A model generated the notes under the pieces. That model made no database searches. It was not told where the DNA came from and was given only the letters and a program-made list of their open reading frames with translations. Shown here in pieces: positions 59,941 to 64,000 of a stretch of 64,000 nucleotides of DNA. The position numbers and the translations under genes were made by a program. Source of the stretch: Streptosporangium lutulentum (GTDB lineage Bacteria > Actinomycetota > Actinomycetes > Streptosporangiales > Streptosporangiaceae). The stretch covers positions 7,254,001 through 7,318,000 of the forward strand of contig NZ_JAUSQU010000001.1 of the NCBI RefSeq assembly GCF_030811455.1, in the 5' to 3' direction. Every line of letters begins with the position of its first letter. The first letter of the stretch is position 1.

Positions 59941-60432
59941 ATGATAGTACTGGGACTTCTCTTGATCGTCCTCGCAGGAGCGACCGTGATCGCGGTCTCC
60001 TGGGATGAGACCGCGGCGTCGACCGCCACCGCGTCCTTCACGATCTTCGATCGCACGGTCCAGCTCTCCCAGCTGGAACTCTTCTTCGCCGGGGTCGCCG
60101 TGGGAGCCGTCTTCCTGCTCGGCCTGATGATCATGTTCGCCGGGATGCGCCGCACCGCCGTCCAGCGTCGCAAGCTCCGTGCCTCCCGGTCGGAGGCGCG
60201 TGACCGCGTCGCCCGCCTGGAGGAGGAGAAGCGGGAGCTGGAGCGCAAGCTCGACGAGACCCCGGAGGTCGTTCCCGTGACCGCCACGGCCCCCGTGGTC
60301 GACCGCGACCGCGACGGCATCGACGACCGGGACGAGACGACGGCGCCCCACCCTCGCGTCGACGTTCCCAGCCAGTCCACCACCGATCAGCTCGTGGCCG
60401 GTCGCCACGGACGCCCGGGCGTCCGCGGATAA
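59941..60432 (+). CDS. LapA-like membrane protein
   Basis: A 163-residue protein with two membrane helices (MIVLGLLLIVLAGATVIAVS; ELFFAGVAVGAVFLLGLMIM), then a coiled coil (ARDRVARLEEEKRELERKLD) and an acidic disordered tail. This is the shape of LapA-domain proteins in actinomycetes. GAGG precedes the ATG. Divergent from the flavin oxidoreductase. Function unknown, perhaps envelope stress. Confidence 0.78.
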   Translation: MIVLGLLLIVLAGATVIAVSWDETAASTATASFTIFDRTVQLSQLELFFAGVAVGAVFLLGLMIMFAGMRRTAVQRRKLRASRSEARDRVARLEEEKRELERKLDETPEVVPVTATAPVVDRDRDGIDDRDETTAPHPRVDVPSQSTTDQLVAGRHGRPGVRG

Positions 60433-60553
60433 CTCCGGCGCCATCCCCGACCCCTGCCGGACACACCGTTTCCTCCATCTTCCGCCGGTACGGCCATGCC
60501 GTACCGGCGGACGGCGTCTTCAGAGCGATGCCCATCCGTGCACGACCCGCTTC

Positions 60554-61801
60554 TCACCGCTTCTCGCACGCGGCCTGGTCCCCGCCTGCGACCCGCTCCT
60601 CGGACGCGACCCGCTCCTCGGGTACGGCCCGCTCCTCGGACACGGCCCGCGAGACCTTCCTCTGGCGGTACAGGAGCGTCATGAGCCCTCCCGCGACAAG
60701 TCCCCAGAAAACGGCGCCCACTCCCAGCAGCGTCAATCCCGAAGCGGTGACCACGAAGGTGACCACCGCGGCCTCCCTGCCCTCGGATTCGGCGACGGCC
60801 GCGGTGATCGCCGAGGCGAGTGCGCCGATCAGGGCGAGACCGGCGACGGCCTCGATGAGCACCGGCGGGGACAGCAGGAACAGCGCCGTGGCCAGCCCCG
60901 CGCCGAGCCCAAGGACGATCATCGAGCCCCCGGCGGTGACCGCGGCGATCCACCGGCGGCCGGGATCGGGGTCGGCGTCGGGCCCGGCGGCCAGGGCCGC
61001 GGTGATGGCGGCCAGGTTCACCGCGTGCCCTCCCAGAGGGGCTCCCAGGGTGCTGGCCAGGCCGGTGGAGAGAAGGATCCCGCGCAGCGGCGGGCGGTAG
61101 CCGTACCCGGCCATGACCGCCATGCCCGGCACGTTCTGCGAGGCCATGGTGACCAGGAACAGCGGGAGCGCGATGCTGATCATCGCCTGGGCGTTCCAGG
61201 ACGGGACGGTCGGCTCGATCACCGGGAACACGTCCACCGCCCCCAGTCCCGGCCCGGTCAGCGCGATCGCCACGACGGCGACCAGCAGGGCTCCCGGGAT
61301 CGCCCACTTGCGGGCGAAGCGGCTCAGCAACGCCCAGGTGAGCACGACGGGACCGGCCATCATCGGCACCTCGGCGAGCGCCCTGACCGGCGCGACGCAC
61401 AGATCGAGCAGGACCCCGGCGAGCATGGCGCTCGCGATGGGGGTGGGGATGGCCGCGATCCAGCGGCCCAGCGCGGGGAAGAGCCCGGCCGCGGTGACGA
61501 GCAGCCCCGAGACCACGAACGCGCCGACCGCGACGGGAAAACCGCCCTCGACGGTGCCGGTCGCGACCAGCAGCGCCGCTCCCGGCGTGGACCAGGCGAT
61601 GGTGATCGGCACGCGTTGCCGCAGGCCCAGCCAGATGGCCACCACGCCGATCGCCACGCAGAGCGCGAGCAGTCCCGAGGCCGCCTGCCGCTGGTCGGCA
61701 CCGACCGCGCGAAGCCCGGCCAGCACCACGGCGAAGGAACTGGCGAAGCCGACGAGCGCGGTCACCACCCCTGCCAGAACCGGCTGGAGCAGACGTGTCA
61801 T
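60554..61801 (-). CDS. benE: BenE-family benzoate/aromatic-acid transporter
   Basis: A 415-residue membrane protein of the BenE family: VLAGVVTALVGFASSFAVVL, VPITIAWSTPGAALLVATGT, RWIAAIPTPIASAMLAGVLL and NVPGMAVMAGYGYRPP. About 11-12 hydrophobic segments. The C-terminus has a hydrophilic tail with repeated EERV/EERA units encoded by a near 18-base repeat. AAGGA precedes the ATG at 61801. Divergent from an XRE-cupin regulator across a palindrome, which points to ligand-dependent control. Confidence 0.9.
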   Translation of the reverse strand: MTRLLQPVLAGVVTALVGFASSFAVVLAGLRAVGADQRQAASGLLALCVAIGVVAIWLGLRQRVPITIAWSTPGAALLVATGTVEGGFPVAVGAFVVSGLLVTAAGLFPALGRWIAAIPTPIASAMLAGVLLDLCVAPVRALAEVPMMAGPVVLTWALLSRFARKWAIPGALLVAVVAIALTGPGLGAVDVFPVIEPTVPSWNAQAMISIALPLFLVTMASQNVPGMAVMAGYGYRPPLRGILLSTGLASTLGAPLGGHAVNLAAITAALAAGPDADPDPGRRWIAAVTAGGSMIVLGLGAGLATALFLLSPPVLIEAVAGLALIGALASAITAAVAESEGREAAVVTFVVTASGLTLLGVGAVFWGLVAGGLMTLLYRQRKVSRAVSEERAVPEERVASEERVAGGDQAACEKR

Positions 61802-61854
61802 TTTTGCCGTTCCTTCCGCCGACTCCCCCGAATCACCCCGGCGCGTCACGGGCC

Positions 61855-61870
61855 GTTCCGTATATGGAAC
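61855..61870. promoter_or_regulatory. Palindromic operator between benE and XRE-cupin gene
   Basis: GTTCC-6-GGAAC with a TATA core (GTTCCGTATATGGAAC) lies in the 79-base divergent spacer, 54 bases before the benE ATG and 11 before the regulator ATG. A binding site for the XRE-cupin repressor is likely. Confidence 0.55.
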
Positions 61871-61880
61871 AGGTGTCGTG

Positions 61881-62462
61881 ATGCACGATAGCCTCATGGA
61901 CTCCGGCCGACAAACCCCCCGCCCCGCGCTGGAAACCGGCACTCACGACGTGGGCCGGAGGATCCGGCGACTGCGGGAGGAGCAGGGCATCTCCCTGTCC
62001 GAGCTCGCCCGCCGGGCCGGCATCGGCAAGGCCACGCTGTCCGGCCTGGAGAACGGATCGCGCAATCCCACCCTCGAAACGCTCTGGGCGGTCACCGCCG
62101 AACTCGGCGTCCCGCTGGCCTCGCTCCTCGCCGCCGGCACGACCCAGGTGATCCGCGGCACGGCCGTGGAGGGCACCCTGCTCCAGGTCTTCGAGGACGA
62201 GTCCGTCACCTACGAGCTCTACCGGCTGGTGATCCCCGCGGGGTCGACCCAGCTCTCACCCGCCCATCACGAAGGCGTCACCGAGCACATGACGGTCTTC
62301 GCGGGAGTGCTGAGCGCGGGCCCCGCGGACGCCCCCCTCCTGGCCGGGGCGGGGGAGCACATCACCTGGCGGTCGGACGTCCCCCACACCTACGCCGCGA
62401 TCGGCGACCAGGACGTCCACGCCGGCCTGCTGATCCGTTACCCGCTCAGAGAATCCCGGTGA
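61881..62462 (+). CDS. XRE-family regulator with cupin sensor domain
   Basis: A 193-residue protein: helix-turn-helix (RIRRLREEQGISLSELARRA, GKATLSGLENGSRNPTLETL) and a C-terminal cupin (YRLVIPAGSTQLSPAHHEGV, EHMTVFAGVLSAGP, EHITWRSDVPHTYAAIG). The cupin binds a small ligand. The ATG at 61881 has AGG at suitable distance, and the ATG at 61896 is the alternative. Divergent from benE and very probably its repressor. Confidence 0.88.
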   Translation: MHDSLMDSGRQTPRPALETGTHDVGRRIRRLREEQGISLSELARRAGIGKATLSGLENGSRNPTLETLWAVTAELGVPLASLLAAGTTQVIRGTAVEGTLLQVFEDESVTYELYRLVIPAGSTQLSPAHHEGVTEHMTVFAGVLSAGPADAPLLAGAGEHITWRSDVPHTYAAIGDQDVHAGLLIRYPLRESR

Positions 62463-62596
62463 TCACCTCTCCGTTTCCCGCTTCACCGATGGTCGGTTAA
62501 TCGCGGTGGAGCGTCGGCTGCAATGGTGAAATTTGCTGGACTTTCTCCCTTTGGGAACACCGAAGACCCAGCTACATCATGAAAAATACCCAAAAG

Positions 62597-62602
62597 TAAT
62601 AT
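62597..62602 (+). promoter_or_regulatory. -10 element of a leaderless promoter
   Basis: TAATAT ends seven bases before the ATG of the MFS gene. No ribosome-binding site is present, so transcription probably starts at the initiation codon. The -35 region is poor. Confidence 0.5.
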
Positions 62603-62609
62603 TCATCCC

Positions 62610-63869
62610 ATGAGCCCACGGTCCAAAGCAGTGCTCTTCTGGGCCACGGGCGTACTGGCCTACGTCATCGCGGTCTTCCACCGCCAGTCCCTCGGCGTCG
62701 CCGGCATCGAGGCCGGGGCGAGGCTCCACGTCGGCGCGGCCGGGCTCTCGGTCCTGGCCATGCTGCAACTGCTGGTCTACGCGGCCATGCAGGTGCCCGT
62801 CGGAGTGCTCGTCGACCGGCTCGGGTCCAAGCGCATGCTGGTCATCGGGGCCGCCGTGATGGCCTGCGGCGAGCTCGTCTTCGCGCTGGCGGGCGGGCTG
62901 CTGCCGGGAATCGCGGGCCGGGCGCTGATCGGCTGCGGCGACGCGATGACGTTCATCAGCGTGATCCGCCTGGTCAACCTCTCCTTCCCCGCCCATCGCA
63001 ATCCGGTGATGGTCCAGCTCACCGGCCTGCTCGGCCAGCTCGGCGCGATCGCCTCGACGGTGCCCCTGATCCACTCCCTCCACGCGTACGGCTGGACGCC
63101 CACCTTCCTCGGTGCCGCCCTCCTGGGCGTGGTGTCGGTGTTCCTGGTGCTCACGGTCCTGCGCGACTCCCGTCCCGAACGAACCGGAGAACCACCGAGC
63201 CTCAGGGCCGCCTGGGCCGAACCCGGGACCCGGCTGGGCATGTGGACCCACGCGGCCACCCAGTGCTCGGCGGCGGCGTTCCTCCTGCTGTGGGGATATC
63301 CGTTCCTGGTCCAGGGCCAGGGCCTGGACCCCTCCACGGCGGGCGCGCTGCTGACGACGCTGACCGTGTGCGGCATGGTGTGCGGGCCGCTGCTGGGCTA
63401 TCTCGCCGGGCGGTTCCCCTTCCATCGCTCCCGGATGGTGTTCATCGTGATAGGCAGCACCGCCGGAGCGTGGACCGCCGTACTGCTCTGGCCGGGCCGG
63501 GCTCCGCTCTGGCTCCTCTTCCTGCTGGTGGCGGTGCTCTCGGTCAACGGCCCCGGATCGATGATCGGCTTCGACTACGCCAGGACCTTCAATCCGGCCG
63601 CCCGGATCGGCGCGGCCACCGGCATCGTGAACGGCGGCGGCTTCGTCGCGTCCGTGTCGGTGATCGCTCTTGTCGGCGTCGTCCTCGAACTGATGGGGGA
63701 GACCACCCTGGACACCTTCCGGTGGGCGTTCGCCGCGCAGTATCCGATCTGGACACTGGGCGCGGTCCAGGTCCTCCGCTACCGCGGCAAGACCAGGCGC
63801 CTGCTCCTGGCCACCCAGGCGACACCCGGACCCGCTCCCGGCCATCAGGCGGCACCTGAAACGGCCTAG
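62610..63869 (+). CDS. MFS transporter
   Basis: A 419-residue major-facilitator permease with 12 hydrophobic segments: WATGVLAYVIAVFHRQSLGV, a helix 2-3 loop VDRLGSKRM, IGCGDAMTFISVIRLV, then a second half beginning WTHAATQCSAAAFLLLWGYP. The HRQSLGVAG and GDAMTFISV patterns resemble uptake permeases of the oxalate/nitrate-like branch, without defining a substrate. A leaderless start at 62610. Its stop overlaps the convergent gene at the right edge. Confidence 0.88.
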   Translation: MSPRSKAVLFWATGVLAYVIAVFHRQSLGVAGIEAGARLHVGAAGLSVLAMLQLLVYAAMQVPVGVLVDRLGSKRMLVIGAAVMACGELVFALAGGLLPGIAGRALIGCGDAMTFISVIRLVNLSFPAHRNPVMVQLTGLLGQLGAIASTVPLIHSLHAYGWTPTFLGAALLGVVSVFLVLTVLRDSRPERTGEPPSLRAAWAEPGTRLGMWTHAATQCSAAAFLLLWGYPFLVQGQGLDPSTAGALLTTLTVCGMVCGPLLGYLAGRFPFHRSRMVFIVIGSTAGAWTAVLLWPGRAPLWLLFLLVAVLSVNGPGSMIGFDYARTFNPAARIGAATGIVNGGGFVASVSVIALVGVVLELMGETTLDTFRWAFAAQYPIWTLGAVQVLRYRGKTRRLLLATQATPGPAPGHQAAPETA

Positions 63870-64000
63870 AGGTCGCCGAGTTCACCGAGCGGTTTTGTCC
63901 AGTAGTCCTTGTTCACGGGCTCGCCCTCATCGAGGGCGAGCGTGTCGGAGGCGACGCGGCCGGGGTCGATGGCGGCGTGCATGATCTGAGTGAAGACCTT
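63866..64000 (-). CDS. C-terminal end of an unidentified protein (partial)
   Basis: An open minus-strand frame enters from the right edge and ends at 63866 with 44 residues visible (FTQIMHAAIDPGRVASDTLA, then GEPVNKDYWTKPLGELGDL). Codon use is typical of a real gene. I do not recognise the family from this tail. Its stop overlaps the convergent MFS stop by three bases. Confidence 0.6.
   Translation of the reverse strand, partial: KVFTQIMHAAIDPGRVASDTLALDEGEPVNKDYWTKPLGELGDL

Overview
The window is very GC-rich DNA with GTG and TTG starts, many four-base ATGA/GTGA gene overlaps, several apparently leaderless promoters and a high density of regulators and carbohydrate genes. This points to a large-genome actinomycete, most like the Streptosporangiaceae (Streptosporangium/Nonomuraea type). 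That placement is inferred from style and gene content, not from a marker gene. I found no rRNA, tRNA or CRISPR array.

Region by region. Bases 1-6700 hold a partial serine hydrolase, a decayed second copy, a VOC protein, an intact LysR regulator with a decayed LysR fragment beside it, a small membrane protein/winged-helix pair, a HigBA-type toxin-antitoxin pair and an isochorismate synthase, followed by about 0.8 kb with no supported gene. Bases 6.7-10.3 kb hold an alpha/beta hydrolase and a secreted PhoD phosphatase/discoidin-domain pair. Bases 10.3-27.4 kb form a large sugar locus. Two FGGY kinases, a histidine phosphatase, a 2-hydroxyacid dehydrogenase and a DeoR regulator run on the minus strand. 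A GH78 rhamnosidase, two tandem-duplicated solute-binding proteins, two ABC permeases and a GH106-like rhamnosidase run on the plus strand. Together they look like uptake and breakdown of a rhamnose-containing glycoside.

Bases 27.6-33.4 kb are an accessory island: DUF6461, DUF6879 and XRE-DUF5753 genes, small unknowns, and a complete graspetide (omega-ester peptide) cluster of the tgmABC type (precursor, ATP-grasp ligase, PIMT-like methyltransferase). Then come trpD, an RraA-like gene, and an ECF42-type sigma factor fused to a truncated tyrosine-recombinase-like domain, with its DGPF partner and a DUF998 membrane protein around a 13-bp inverted repeat.

Bases 39.0-43.7 kb hold the most unusual element: a compact six-gene minus-strand operon built around a 194-residue protein with 27 uninterrupted K-D-x tripeptides. 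It is accompanied by an ATP-grasp enzyme, a degenerate ATP-grasp paralogue, two Fe(II)/2-oxoglutarate oxygenases and an LLM-class oxidoreductase. I read it as a candidate new peptide-modification system. The rest (43.8-64 kb) holds regulator/transporter pairs, a zone of decayed genes with an IS630 relic (48.6-50.8 kb), aspartate aminotransferase, a DUF4429 protein, a secreted HNH nuclease, KdpDE with a repeat-bearing KdpD tail, CorA, a truncated flavin monooxygenase, BenE with its XRE-cupin regulator and an MFS transporter.
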